Shown: positions 7,909-16,700 of the stretch, piece by piece
How the letters are laid out: each line of letters opens with the position of its first letter
How positions within the stretch are numbered: the stretch's first letter is position 1
Assembly (NCBI GenBank): GCA_003507395.1
Contig: DNVW01000008.1
Span: 1 to 42,473 of the forward strand
Reading direction: 5' to 3'
Source of the DNA: Clostridiales bacterium
Lineage (GTDB): Bacteria > Bacillota > Clostridia > TANB77 > CAG-508
Length of the DNA stretch: 42,473 nucleotides
Made by a program: the position numbers and the translations under genes
Notes under the pieces: model-generated
What the model saw: only the letters and a program-made list of their open reading frames with translations
The model's database searches: none
Told to the model about the DNA's origin: nothing

Positions 7909-9588
7909 TTATCTTTTAATTTTATTTGTAGTTGTTTTGTCAAATTCTTTATCTCTTATAATCGTTTGTGAAATTTTTTTGTAAATAGGAAGAGGAGAGC
8001 AAACAGCTGAAATATCTTTCTTCAAAGTAGCTTCTACGTTTTCAATTTGTAATTCTTTAATTTTATCTTCACTTAAAAATACTTCTGCTAATAAACCTGT
8101 TTCAGCACCTTTCTCATTCTTTATACCTCTAACTACTACCTCTAAGACATATGGAATTCTCATAATATAATTTTCAATTTCTTCTGGAAATACATTTTTA
8201 CCATTTTCTAAAACAATAAGATTTTTCTTTCTTCCAGTAATTAATAATTGACCTTTTTCATTCATTCTGCCATAATCCCCAGTTTTAAACCAACCATTTT
8301 GTAAAACTTCTTTAGTAAGTTTCTCATTTTTGTAATAACCAAGCATTACAGTATCGCCTTTTACACAGATTTCTCCATCTCCTTCAGGAGTAACATTCTC
8401 AAACTTAAGTTCTACACAAGGAAGAGGGATACCAACAGTTGAGCAATCATTGAAGTAATCTCTGTTTGCAGAAACAAGAGGTGAACACTCTGTAATACCA
8501 TACCCATTGATTAAATTTATTCCAATGCTATCAAAAAATTTTCCTAATTCTGGTCTAATAGGAGCACCACCAGTTACTATTTTAACAAGATTTCCGCCAA
8601 AAGCCTCATGAATAGACTTAAATAATTTTTTCCTTAAATCTATGCCGAAAATTCTAAGAAAATTACTTAATTTAATCATAAGTTTTAGAGCAAAAGTTTT
8701 TTTACCTTCCTCGGCATTAGCCCATATTTTCTTGTAAAATAATTCTACAAAAGCAGGTACTAAATATATATAATCAGGTTTATACAATTGCAAATTTTTA
8801 AGAACAGCTTTTAGGCTATCATTTATACAAATACAAGAATGATGATGAAGTGCAACTAAAATACCAGCAACAGCCTCATAAGTATGATGATAAGGTAAAA
8901 CAGATAAACAAGAATCATATACAGTTGATACTTGCAAGCCATAATAAACAAGACTTACTAAATTGTGTTCACTAAGCATAACACCTTTAGCCATTCCAGT
9001 AGTACCAGAAGTATAGACAAGAAGTCTTAGCTCATTAGGGTCACCTTCTATTGAACTATAAGAAGTATCACCATTTTTATAAAGCTTTCTTCCACTTTCA
9101 ACAAAATCTTTATATGAAAGAATATTATTAGAAGATTTTGTGTTTGAAAAGCCTATAAAATATTTTATTTTAGGTAGTTTTTCGTGTATTTCATTTATAC
9201 AGTTACTGAACTTTTCAGAATAAAACAAAACTTCACTATCACTATTTTCTAAGACATTTATAATATCTTTTAATGGAAGTTCTTTGTCTATTGGAACAAT
9301 AACTCCATTACTCTTTAAGACAGATAAATAAACAGTAAGCCAATTGTAACTATTTTCCCCTATAACAGCTATATGTGCAGAAGTCATCTTAATAGAAGAA
9401 AGCGCTGTCCCTAAGCTGTAAACATCATCCTTAAATTCGTTATAAGTAACTTCCTTAACTTGCTTATCTTCCTTATACTTAAAAGCAATTTTATTGCCAG
9501 CGTCAGAAACGGCGAATTCTAATAACTGCTTTATACTATCAACTTTTTTTACTTTATAATATTCATAATTTTTCTTATAATTTTTCAC
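7909..9588 (-). CDS. AMP-dependent acyl-CoA synthetase/ligase
   Basis: Activates a carboxylic acid, probably a long-chain fatty acid, to acyl-CoA through an acyl-AMP intermediate. The 559 residues show the adenylate-forming fold: P-loop YTSGTTGMAKG at 192-202, NGYGITECSP, the hinge block WFKTGDYG...LITGRKKN, and a C-terminal TTTNKIKR with the expected catalytic lysine. The start is GTG with TAGGAGG upstream. A 15-base palindrome lies 36 bases before the start and may be an operator. The chain length of the substrate cannot be predicted from sequence. Confidence 0.9.
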   Translation of the reverse strand: MKNYKKNYEYYKVKKVDSIKQLLEFAVSDAGNKIAFKYKEDKQVKEVTYNEFKDDVYSLGTALSSIKMTSAHIAVIGENSYNWLTVYLSVLKSNGVIVPIDKELPLKDIINVLENSDSEVLFYSEKFSNCINEIHEKLPKIKYFIGFSNTKSSNNILSYKDFVESGRKLYKNGDTSYSSIEGDPNELRLLVYTSGTTGMAKGVMLSEHNLVSLVYYGLQVSTVYDSCLSVLPYHHTYEAVAGILVALHHHSCICINDSLKAVLKNLQLYKPDYIYLVPAFVELFYKKIWANAEEGKKTFALKLMIKLSNFLRIFGIDLRKKLFKSIHEAFGGNLVKIVTGGAPIRPELGKFFDSIGINLINGYGITECSPLVSANRDYFNDCSTVGIPLPCVELKFENVTPEGDGEICVKGDTVMLGYYKNEKLTKEVLQNGWFKTGDYGRMNEKGQLLITGRKKNLIVLENGKNVFPEEIENYIMRIPYVLEVVVRGIKNEKGAETGLLAEVFLSEDKIKELQIENVEATLKKDISAVCSPLPIYKKISQTIIRDKEFDKTTTNKIKR

Positions 9589-9624
9589 TATAGCCTCCTA
9601 TAATTTAAAGTAAACCACATAATC

Positions 9625-9639
9625 TGGTTTTCAAAACCA
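9625..9639. promoter_or_regulatory. Candidate operator palindrome upstream of the acyl-CoA ligase
   Basis: TGGTTTT-C-AAAACCA is a perfect 15-base palindrome about 36 bases upstream of the GTG start, where an operator over the ligase promoter would lie. The binding protein is unknown. Confidence 0.4.
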
Positions 9640-9753
9640 TTATATATTATGAGGTAAAAGGTGTCAACATCTATTTAAAAAAATTGTTGGATTGACCAAA
9701 GTTAAATATTGTGATATCATTATCTTGTAAATTTTCGAAAGGAGAAAAATAAG

Positions 9754-10260
9754 ATGAAGGTAGAAGCAGAAGAACTAATAAATTATCATTGCCCACGATG
9801 GAATGAATTACCAGAAATAGAGTTATATATAGATCAAGTAATTTGTGTATTGCAAAGTAATTTATCTATTTTCTCAAAAGAAGAAAATTCACCAGTAATA
9901 ACACCTAATATGATAAATAACTATGTAAAACAAGAAGTTTTAAAACCACCTGTGAAAAAGAAATATAACAAAACACATCTTGCATACTTATTTGTCATAT
10001 GTATTTTGAAAAGATTAATGAGCATATCTGAAATAAACGAATCTATAAAATCAATGCAAAAAACATATTCTGTTGAAGATGGATATAATGTATTTTGTGA
10101 AGAATTAGAGAAGGCATTAAAAAATGCATTTAACCCAGAGATAGAAACGCCTCCTATGTTCACAGAGAGCGATACTAGAGAATATGCGACACTAAAAGCA
10201 ATAGTTGCAGCCTTTGCTGATTGTATTTTGGTAGATAGACTTATATTATTAAGAAAATAA
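9754..10260 (+). CDS. DUF1836 protein (putative MerR-like HTH)
   Basis: Predicted 168-residue DUF1836 protein. The family blocks are clear: PRWNELPEIELY near the N-terminus, ITPNMINNYVKQ, then KPPVKKKYNKTHLAYLFVIC and a long helical tail. The ITPNMINNYVK segment resembles a winged-helix recognition helix, so DNA binding is plausible, but no function has been shown for the family as far as I know. The Arg of CPRW is encoded by CGA. The start has AAAGGAG upstream. It is divergent from the acyl-CoA ligase gene. Confidence 0.85.
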   Translation: MKVEAEELINYHCPRWNELPEIELYIDQVICVLQSNLSIFSKEENSPVITPNMINNYVKQEVLKPPVKKKYNKTHLAYLFVICILKRLMSISEINESIKSMQKTYSVEDGYNVFCEELEKALKNAFNPEIETPPMFTESDTREYATLKAIVAAFADCILVDRLILLRK

Positions 10261-10279
10261 AATATTAAAGAAATGATGT

Positions 10280-10318
10280 GGCGGGTTATCAAGGACACCC
10301 GCCTATATAATTATTTTA
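10280..10318 (+). terminator. Terminator after the DUF1836 gene
   Basis: GGCGGGT (10280-10286) pairs with ACCCGCC (10297-10303) around a ten-base loop, followed by an AT-rich tract with TTATTTTA. The GC-rich stem stands out locally. Confidence 0.65.
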
Positions 10319-10469
10319 TATTCTCATTTACAACATTGTTTTCAGTTGCATTCACATAAATGTTTTCAACAACAGGTTTGTTAAACAATTTAGGTAAAAA
10401 AACAATACCTAAAAATATAACTACCATAAAAATAATAAGTAATGCAGTAATTAAAATTCTATTGTTCAT
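10311..10469 (-). CDS. Small single-pass membrane protein, 52 residues
   Basis: Short ORF beginning MNNRILITALLI. Residues about 5-26 are a strong membrane segment, and the remaining 26 residues are polar and asparagine-rich. GGAG sits eight bases before the ATG. It lies 16 bases downstream of the superoxide reductase gene on the same strand, so it is probably co-transcribed with it. I do not recognise a family. Confidence 0.6.
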   Translation of the reverse strand: MNNRILITALLIIFMVVIFLGIVFLPKLFNKPVVENIYVNATENNVVNENIK

Positions 10470-10485
10470 TATTTATCTCCTTTTA

Positions 10486-10866
10486 TTAATCAACGTCACT
10501 TTTCCATAAGCCGTGTTTATTACAATATGCATAAATTGTAGAGCCAGGAATGTATGGAAATCTAACTTCTGGACTTTGTTCTGGAAATAATTGTATCATA
10601 ATTTCTTTATTTTCTTTTACCAAGCTAATCCATTCAATAAAATGCTCTTTTTCCATAACATGGTTGACTTTTACTAAAATTTCATCTTCTACCTTCTCAT
10701 AAGTAGGAACATGTTTTTCTATAGCAGCATCTACTGAATTAGGAAGTAGAATTTGCATTTCTTCTCCACAACATTTTATTCCACAATTATTACAAGTACA
10801 ATCTTTTAAAACTTTAACTATTGCACCACAAGACATACATTTTTTTATAATAAGATTATTTTTCAT
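10486..10866 (-). CDS. Superoxide reductase (desulfoferrodoxin)
   Basis: Reduces superoxide to hydrogen peroxide without releasing oxygen, the usual defence of strict anaerobes. The 126 residues carry the catalytic SOR iron site: His52 in EKHVP, His69, His75 in EHFIEW, and Cys115 and His118 in YCNKHGLW. Glu50-Lys51 is the conserved EK pair. The N-terminus has the desulforedoxin cysteines Cys10 and Cys13 plus the Cys32-Cys33 pair, with extra cysteines at 23, 25 and 28, so a second rubredoxin-like iron centre is likely. AGGAGG precedes the start. Confidence 0.92.
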   Translation of the reverse strand: MKNNLIIKKCMSCGAIVKVLKDCTCNNCGIKCCGEEMQILLPNSVDAAIEKHVPTYEKVEDEILVKVNHVMEKEHFIEWISLVKENKEIMIQLFPEQSPEVRFPYIPGSTIYAYCNKHGLWKSDVD

Positions 10867-11019
10867 AAAATTTTCCTCCTCTAAGGAATTATATCACTTT
10901 TTAATATGATTGCATAGTGGTTTTAGAATTAAAAAAATATATTTGTATATAATATATAAAAAAACTTGAAAACAAAATTATAATAATGATATAATTTGAA
11001 AAAAAGAAGGGAGCAGAAT

Positions 11020-12423
11020 ATGACAGATATAAAAGAATTAAAAGATAAATTGTTTTATAATAGAGAAAATGCTTGGGAAAGTAAAGAAGATGAACAATTG
11101 CAAGATGTTTTTGCTTATGCAGACGGGTATATACGCTTTTTAAATAAATCAAAAACAGAAAGAGAAATCATAGAAAGTTCTGAAGAAATAGCAAAAGCAA
11201 ATGGATTTAAAAGTATATGTGAATATGAAACTTTAAATCCAGGAGACAAAGTATATTATATTAACAGAGAAAAAAGCATGTACTTAGCGATAATAGGAAA
11301 AGAAAATATAGAAAAAGGAATAAATATAGTAGGAGCTCATGCAGATTCACCAAGATTAGATTTAAAACCAAATCCGCTATATGAAGACGGAGAATTTGCA
11401 TATTTTAAAACACATTATTATGGTGGAATAAAGAAATATCAATGGACTGCAATTCCACTTAGCATACATGGAGTTATAGTTAAAACAAATGGAGAAAAAA
11501 TTCGTGTTAATATAGGTGAAGATGAAAAAGACCCTGTATTTACAATAACAGATTTATTGCCACATTTGGCACAAGAACAAATGGAAAAGAAAATGAAAGA
11601 GGGAATTTCAGGAGAAGACTTAAATGTATTAATTGGAAGTATACCATATAAAGCAGATACTACGGAAAAAGTTAAATTAAATATTTTAAATATTTTAAAC
11701 AAAAAATATGGAATTACGGAAATAGATTTCTTAAGTTCAGAACTAGAAATAGTACCAGCAATGAGATGCAGAACAATGGGATTTGACGAAAGCATGGTTG
11801 CTGGTTATGGCCAAGATGATAAAGTTTGTGTATATACATCATTAACTGCTCTAGTTGATATGAAAGAAATACCAGAAAAAACCTCAGTATGTATTATTGC
11901 TGACAAAGAAGAAATAGGAAGCATGGGTAATACAGGAATGGAATCACATGCATTTGATAATTTTATTGCCGAAATATTAAATAAATTGGGAGTAAATAGA
12001 CCTAATTTATTAGAAAAGATATTTTGTAATTCAAAAATGTTATCAGCAGATGTGGATGCTGGGTTAGACCCTATATATGCAAATGTTTCAGAGAGAAATA
12101 ATGCGTCATATTTAGGAAGAGGAATTGGAATTAACAAATATACAGGAAGCAGAGGAAAAGCTGGAGCGTCAGACGCAAATGCAGAATTTGTGGCAGAAGT
12201 AAGAAATATATTTGAAAAAGAAAATATAAAATATCAAATATCAGAATTGGGAAAGGTAGATACAGGCGGAGGTGGAACAATAGCATATATACTAGCCAAT
12301 AAAGGAATAGATGTAATAGATTGCGGTGTGCCAGTATTATCAATGCATTCACCTTACGAGGTAACAAGCAAAATAGATATATATGAAGCATATAGAGCAT
12401 ATAAAGCGTTTTGGACAAATTAA
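11020..12423 (+). CDS. M18 family aspartyl-type aminopeptidase
   Basis: Cytoplasmic zinc aminopeptidase that releases N-terminal, often acidic, residues. The 467 residues fit the M18 family: GAHADSPRLDLKPNP at 105-119 with metal ligands His107 and Asp109, DKEEIGSMG with the catalytic glutamates, VDAGLDPIYAN, and a C-terminal MHSPYE block with a metal-binding His. I chose ATG 11020 behind AGGGAG; an in-frame TTG at 10996 lies before that site. An extended -10 TGATATAAT sits just before 10996. A strong terminator follows. Confidence 0.92.
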   Translation: MTDIKELKDKLFYNRENAWESKEDEQLQDVFAYADGYIRFLNKSKTEREIIESSEEIAKANGFKSICEYETLNPGDKVYYINREKSMYLAIIGKENIEKGINIVGAHADSPRLDLKPNPLYEDGEFAYFKTHYYGGIKKYQWTAIPLSIHGVIVKTNGEKIRVNIGEDEKDPVFTITDLLPHLAQEQMEKKMKEGISGEDLNVLIGSIPYKADTTEKVKLNILNILNKKYGITEIDFLSSELEIVPAMRCRTMGFDESMVAGYGQDDKVCVYTSLTALVDMKEIPEKTSVCIIADKEEIGSMGNTGMESHAFDNFIAEILNKLGVNRPNLLEKIFCNSKMLSADVDAGLDPIYANVSERNNASYLGRGIGINKYTGSRGKAGASDANAEFVAEVRNIFEKENIKYQISELGKVDTGGGGTIAYILANKGIDVIDCGVPVLSMHSPYEVTSKIDIYEAYRAYKAFWTN

Positions 12424-12435
12424 GTATAAATTTTA

Positions 12436-12466
12436 GACTGTCGACATTTTCTCGACAGTCTTTTAT
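12436..12466 (+). terminator. Terminator after the M18 aminopeptidase
   Basis: GACTGTCGA (12436-12444) pairs with TCGACAGTC (12452-12460) around CATTTTC, followed by TTTTAT. Confidence 0.85.
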
Positions 12467-12485
12467 ATGTATAAAATAGATTACT

Positions 12486-13031
12486 TTAAAATATCTCTTT
12501 AATATTTTTCATAAATATAATATCTTCTATTATATCTATAACTGAATATATTATCATCATTATTCCGATTGTAACGATGATTGCCCCAGAGTTTACAGTA
12601 ATATATAAACCACATAAGAACATTATAATTGATAATAGTAAACTACAAATCCAGATAGTTGTGTTTAAAGCTTTTAATTTAGTAGATAAATTCATTCTAA
12701 TAAAAGAACTATATATAATCCATAATCCAATTATTATTCTAAAAATAGAACCAATTGTTGAACTGAAAAATATGGTAATAATTCCTATAATGCAAGCGAC
12801 TAAACCATAAGCCAAGTCATAATCATAAAAATTATATCTACCTTTAGATACAAAATAATTAATTATTTTGTAAATTCCAGTTAATATAAATATGGTTCCT
12901 AATATGAAGGTAATAAATTTTAGTGTACCTTCAGGTTTACAAATTAATATTATTCCCAACAATGCAAAAATTAATGATTCAATTATTGAAACCCATCTAC
13001 TTTTTTTAAAAAGTTTTTCAATATACTCCAT
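12486..13031 (-). CDS. DUF308/HdeD-like multi-pass membrane protein
   Basis: Predicted 181-residue membrane protein with about six hydrophobic segments in three pairs, the layout of the DUF308/HdeD family. Conserved-looking glycines sit in the loops (LGTIFILTGIYK, IIGLWIIYSSF, IGIMMIIYS). I chose the ATG at 13031 because AAAGGAGG lies directly upstream; a longer reading frame would start before that site. The function is unknown; HdeD in E. coli is linked to acid stress, which should not be assumed here. Confidence 0.72.
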   Translation of the reverse strand: MEYIEKLFKKSRWVSIIESLIFALLGIILICKPEGTLKFITFILGTIFILTGIYKIINYFVSKGRYNFYDYDLAYGLVACIIGIITIFFSSTIGSIFRIIIGLWIIYSSFIRMNLSTKLKALNTTIWICSLLLSIIMFLCGLYITVNSGAIIVTIGIMMIIYSVIDIIEDIIFMKNIKEIF

Positions 13032-13256
13032 ATAGTTTTTCCTCCTTTTATTTATTATATAAATATATATTATACACATAAAGATGAATTTTTTGTGAAC
13101 AAATGGTACTTTTTCATTCATAGAAAAAAATAAACAAAAGTTATGTGGATGAGTAATTATTTGAAAATTGCTTGCTTGTATGTTATTATATTTATTAGAG
13201 AAATAGTAATTTGTCGCTATGATGTATTATAGAGTGAAAGGTCAAAGTGATGCTAT

Positions 13257-13844
13257 ATGAAGAAGAATAAGAAAATAATAATTGGAATTATAATTATAGC
13301 AATAATTATAGTTATTGGGATTGTTGTTGCATATAAGTTAATTGAAAATAGGGTTACAAATAGAGAAGATTTTAAATTCAATGTTGAGAATATTAGTTCC
13401 ACCCCTGTTGACACAGTAAATAAAGGAAAAAATAAAGATATTATAGAATGGAATGAGATAACAGAAGATGGTGTTAATGAAGAGTTATTATTTCAAAATG
13501 TGGATACAAAGAATTTAGAAAAAATTGCTACACTATTGCAATCATTAAGTGCAGAAATTGCCCAAAAAGAACAAAATGATATTGATTTTTATTTAAGTGC
13601 GGGATGGTATAAATATACATTAGATAGTCAACAATTCAGGGAAGTTATAAATATGGGAAATGATGCTATAAAACCATTATACTTAATCATATATAAAAGT
13701 TCTAATCAGGGAGCTTATGAGTATATTTGTGCAATGGCATTATCAAAGCTAGTTGATTTTGATAATGTAACATATTCTTGGTCTACATCAAAACAATTTC
13801 TAGAAAAATTTAATCAAAAAATTATAAGTAATAGAGAAAGATAA
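13257..13844 (+). CDS. Hypothetical membrane-anchored protein
   Basis: Predicted 195-residue protein with a lysine-rich start and an isoleucine-rich membrane anchor at about 7-28. The outside portion is polar and partly helical (LEKIATLLQSLSAEIAQKEQ), with a WYKYTLDS patch. There is no lipobox or recognisable domain. The ribosome binding site is weak (GTGATG eight bases before the ATG), so the start is uncertain. It stands alone, followed by a terminator, opposite tRNA-Arg(TCT). Confidence 0.6.
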   Translation: MKKNKKIIIGIIIIAIIIVIGIVVAYKLIENRVTNREDFKFNVENISSTPVDTVNKGKNKDIIEWNEITEDGVNEELLFQNVDTKNLEKIATLLQSLSAEIAQKEQNDIDFYLSAGWYKYTLDSQQFREVINMGNDAIKPLYLIIYKSSNQGAYEYICAMALSKLVDFDNVTYSWSTSKQFLEKFNQKIISNRER

Positions 13845-13876
13845 ATTACAATTTATAGTGTAGGTACATACAATAA

Positions 13877-13914
13877 AAAACATTACCAGTTTTTGTACTA
13901 GTAATGTTTTTCTA
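13877..13914. terminator. Terminator between the hypothetical gene and tRNA-Arg(TCT)
   Basis: AAAACATTAC (13877-13886) pairs with GTAATGTTTT (13901-13910), followed by TTCTATT on the plus strand; the A-run on the left can serve the minus-strand tRNA. Confidence 0.7.
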
Positions 13915-13948
13915 TTATCTCTTATACAGGGTTCGTATAAGACTGTTT

Positions 13949-14025
<77 letters not shown>

Positions 14026-14044
14026 AAATACCATAACAATAATT

Positions 14045-14073
14045 ATAATACCACGAGATTTAATAAATGTCAA
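14045..14073 (-). promoter_or_regulatory. Promoter of tRNA-Arg(TCT)
   Basis: On the minus strand TTGACA (14068-14073) and TATTAT (14045-14050) have a 17-base spacer, 19 bases before the tRNA. Confidence 0.7.
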
Positions 14074-14184
14074 TAAAAATTTTAAAATTCAGTTATGGTT
14101 TTTGTATTTATATGAAAACTATTGAAAAAAAACAAAAAAACTGATATAAAATATATAATGAAATTATTAAAAATAGGAGCACAT

Positions 14185-15378
14185 ATGAAAAATAATATTA
14201 TAGAGTTTCAATCTAAAGAGATGGAAGAAAAGAAGAAAATAAATAAAAAAAAGTTAATTATAACAATTATAGCTGTAGTTATATTATTAATTGTAATTAT
14301 TTCTACAATAATATATTGCTTTAATAAACCTTTTAGAAATTTTTTAGATGTGTATTTATTTAGAAAAAATATAGCAGGTGGAGATGCGACAGTAATAGAT
14401 ATAGGCTATGAAGCTAATGTTAACATTATAGAAAATTATAAATATATAAGTATATTGTCAGAAAACAAGTTGAAACAATATAGTCCTTCTGGAAAAATAG
14501 AAAGTGAATTAGAGGTAAAAATAAATAATCCAATATATAGCGCAAATGGAAGATATTTAGCAATAGGAGAAAAAGATAGTAATAAAATTTATTTAATTTG
14601 CGAGAACAACATATTATGGGAGAAAGAAATAGAAGGAAATATTTCAAAAATAAATGTTAATCCAAATGGATATGTAAGCATAATATTAAAAGGAACCACT
14701 CATAAATCTGTTATTGCAACATATGAGCCAAAAGGGAAAGAGTTGTTTAAAACATATCTGTCAACAACAAATGCAATTGATTCTTGTATATCAAAAGACA
14801 ATAAATATTTAAGTTTTGCAGAAGTAAATACAACAGGAACAGTAATACAGTCTAATATAAAAGTAATATCAATAGAAAAAGCAAAGCAAGAGCCAGCAGA
14901 GGCAATTATATATACATATGCTGCAAATTCTAATGATTTAGTTACAAATATAAAATATCAAGATAAAAACAAATTGATTTGTATGTATGACAGTTCTATA
15001 CATATGATATACAATGAAATTGACGAAAATATTATGCAATTAGATGAAAATGCAAAAAAAGCAGATATAGAATTAGAAAATTATATCATAAAGGCAACAG
15101 AGCAGTCTTCGGGATTATTTAGTGCTGATACTAATATAGAAATAAAAAATATAACAAGTGGTAAATCTATTATATATACTATAGAAGGAGTGGCAAAGTC
15201 TATATATTGTAGAGGCGAAACAATAGCTATAAATATAGGTTCAGAAGTAGAATTTATTCATACCAATGGCTGGCTAATTAAAAGATATAAATCATTACAA
15301 GAAATAAAAGATGTTGTGCTATGTGAAGGAGCAGCAGCAATTGTATATAGAGATAAGATAGAAATAGTAAATTTATAG
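14185..15378 (+). CDS. DUF5711-type membrane-anchored beta-propeller-like protein
   Basis: Predicted 397-residue protein with a short cytoplasmic start, a membrane anchor at about 26-48, and an outside portion of repeated beta strands (NGRYLAIGEKDSNKIYLI, NPNGYVSIIL, KYLSFAEV) resembling WD/propeller blades. This fits the DUF5711 family of Clostridia, whose function is unknown. I chose ATG 14185 because GGAGC precedes it; an in-frame ATG at 14122 lacks a site. It starts an operon: cvpA-like follows after 14 bases, then a DUF1858 gene. Confidence 0.72.
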   Translation: MKNNIIEFQSKEMEEKKKINKKKLIITIIAVVILLIVIISTIIYCFNKPFRNFLDVYLFRKNIAGGDATVIDIGYEANVNIIENYKYISILSENKLKQYSPSGKIESELEVKINNPIYSANGRYLAIGEKDSNKIYLICENNILWEKEIEGNISKINVNPNGYVSIILKGTTHKSVIATYEPKGKELFKTYLSTTNAIDSCISKDNKYLSFAEVNTTGTVIQSNIKVISIEKAKQEPAEAIIYTYAANSNDLVTNIKYQDKNKLICMYDSSIHMIYNEIDENIMQLDENAKKADIELENYIIKATEQSSGLFSADTNIEIKNITSGKSIIYTIEGVAKSIYCRGETIAINIGSEVEFIHTNGWLIKRYKSLQEIKDVVLCEGAAAIVYRDKIEIVNL

Positions 15379-15392
15379 AAAGGAGAAAATAT

Positions 15393-16055
15393 ATGTTAAT
15401 TGTAGACTTAGTGATAGTAGCAATAATTTTGCTATGTGTGGGGTTAGGTTATAAAAGAGGTTTAACAGGATGCCTGTTAAAAATAATATCTTTTATATTA
15501 GCTATAATAGTAGCATGTATATTATTTAAACCAGTTTCAATTCTAATAATAAATAATACTCAAATAGATGAAAATTTGGAGAATTCAATTAGAAGTGTTA
15601 TAATAAAGCAAGAAGAGGAAAAAAACGAAGTAGAAAAGACAGAAGAAGATACTACAATGCCAACAGTTGTGCAAGAGTATATAAATGAAACATTGGAAGA
15701 TGCAACAAATGATGTAAAAAATAAAGTAGCAGATACAACCGCAAATAAAGTAGCTACTCTAATTATAAATGCAGGAGTTTGGATAACAATATTTATAATA
15801 GCGAAAATTTTATTATTAGTAATAAAATTAATAACAAAATGGATAACAAAGTTACCAGTAATAAAACAATTTGATAAATTGGGTGGTATAATTTATGGAC
15901 TATTAGAAGCATTGATAATAATCTATATAATTCTTGCAATTATATCTTTCTTATCTCCAATGTTACCAAATAGTATACTTATATTAAGCATAAAGAAGTC
16001 TTTTATAGGAAGTTTTATGTATAATAGTAATTTGTTACTAAAAATAATTTTTTAA
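15393..16055 (+). CDS. CvpA family membrane protein
   Basis: Predicted 220-residue CvpA-family protein with four membrane segments: two near 2-50 with the family GYKRGLTG motif, then a soluble acidic insert at about 55-120, then two at about 128-190. CvpA proteins are linked to colicin export or envelope homeostasis; the molecular role in Firmicutes is unclear. GAAAGGAG precedes the ATG. The acidic insert (EEEKNEVEKTEED) is longer than in minimal family members. Confidence 0.8.
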   Translation: MLIVDLVIVAIILLCVGLGYKRGLTGCLLKIISFILAIIVACILFKPVSILIINNTQIDENLENSIRSVIIKQEEEKNEVEKTEEDTTMPTVVQEYINETLEDATNDVKNKVADTTANKVATLIINAGVWITIFIIAKILLLVIKLITKWITKLPVIKQFDKLGGIIYGLLEALIIIYIILAIISFLSPMLPNSILILSIKKSFIGSFMYNSNLLLKIIF

Positions 16056-16078
16056 ATAAAAAGAAGGGAAGGAAAAAT

Positions 16079-16264
16079 ATGAAATTTAACAAGGACACAA
16101 AAATAGGAGAAATAATGGAGGTAGCTCCAGAAAAGGCAGAAATATTATTAAGTATAGGAATGCATTGCTTAGGTTGCCCAGCTTCACAAGCTGAGACGAT
16201 TGAAGAAGCATGTGATGTGCATGGAGTTAACGTGGATGAACTATTAGAAAAACTAAATGCATAA
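16079..16264 (+). CDS. DUF1858 redox-disulfide small protein
   Basis: Predicted 61-residue protein of the DUF1858 / hybrid-cluster-associated redox disulfide family. The signature HCLGCPAS carries the CxxC pair, preceded by the LLSIGM helix. Family members are thought to be small redox partners in anaerobes; the partner here is unknown. AAGGGAAGG is upstream. It ends the operon before the tRNA promoter. Confidence 0.88.
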   Translation: MKFNKDTKIGEIMEVAPEKAEILLSIGMHCLGCPASQAETIEEACDVHGVNVDELLEKLNA

Positions 16265-16300
16265 AAATTTACAAAAAAACACAAAATTTATAAATATGTA

Positions 16301-16329
16301 TTGACAAATTTAAAAAAATAAGTTAAAAT
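16301..16329 (+). promoter_or_regulatory. Promoter of the tRNA-Lys-Glu-Thr cluster
   Basis: TTGACA at 16301-16306 and TAAAAT at 16324-16329 with a 17-base spacer. The block TTGACAAATTTAAAA is identical to that before tRNA-Lys(CTT) at 20769. Confidence 0.85.
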
Positions 16330-16330
16330 T

Positions 16331-16362
16331 AAGCTTGTGTTAGCCCGAAAGGCGCACAGCTT
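16331..16362 (+). promoter_or_regulatory. Stable hairpin in the tRNA-cluster leader
   Basis: AAGCTTGTG pairs with CACAGCTT (one bulged T), with an inner GCC-CGAAA-GGC stem-loop. It begins at about the expected transcription start and ends eight bases before tRNA-Lys. It may be a 5' processing or stability element. Confidence 0.5.
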
Positions 16363-16369
16363 AAAATCT

Positions 16370-16445
16370 GGGTCATTAGCTCAGGTGGTAGAGCACTTGA
16401 CTTTTAATCAAGTTGTCCGCGGTTCGAGTCCGCGATGGCTCACCA
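16370..16445 (+). tRNA. tRNA-Lys(TTT)
   Basis: Acceptor GGGTCAT with ATGGCTC, anticodon loop CTTTTAA on a CTTGA/TCAAG stem, T loop GTTCGAGTC, CCA encoded. First tRNA of the cluster; reads AAA. Confidence 0.98.
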
Positions 16446-16447
16446 AA

Positions 16448-16477
16448 CTAGGATTTAAGCTTTAACTTAAATCCTAG
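16448..16477. repeat. 12-bp hairpin between tRNA-Lys and tRNA-Glu
   Basis: CTAGGATTTAAG (16448-16459) pairs perfectly with CTTAAATCCTAG (16466-16477) around CTTTAA. No T-run follows directly, so it looks like an inter-tRNA processing element or attenuator rather than a full terminator. Confidence 0.5.
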
Positions 16478-16489
16478 AGAACTTTTAAA

Positions 16490-16564
16490 GGCCCCGTGGT
16501 CAAGCGGTTAAGACATCGCCCTTTCACGGCGGAGACATGGGTTCGATTCCCGTCGGGGTCACCA
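16490..16564 (+). tRNA. tRNA-Glu(TTC)
   Basis: Acceptor GGCCCCG with CGGGGTC, anticodon loop CTTTCAC on a CGCC/GGCG stem, T loop GTTCGATTC, CCA encoded. Second tRNA of the cluster. Confidence 0.97.
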
Positions 16565-16573
16565 ATTGAATAT

Positions 16574-16649
<76 letters not shown>

Positions 16650-16657
16650 ATACTTAA

Positions 16658-16690
16658 AGTTAGACTTGTTATAAACTTGTCTAGCTTTTT
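16658..16690 (+). terminator. Terminator of the tRNA cluster
   Basis: AGTTAGAC (16658-16665) pairs with GTCTAGCT (16679-16686), followed by a T-run. Confidence 0.7.
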
Positions 16691-16700
16691 GTTTTATAAG

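Noticed and set aside
14122..14184. N-terminal extension of the DUF5711-type protein
   Set aside because: No ribosome binding site; the ATG at 14185 has one.
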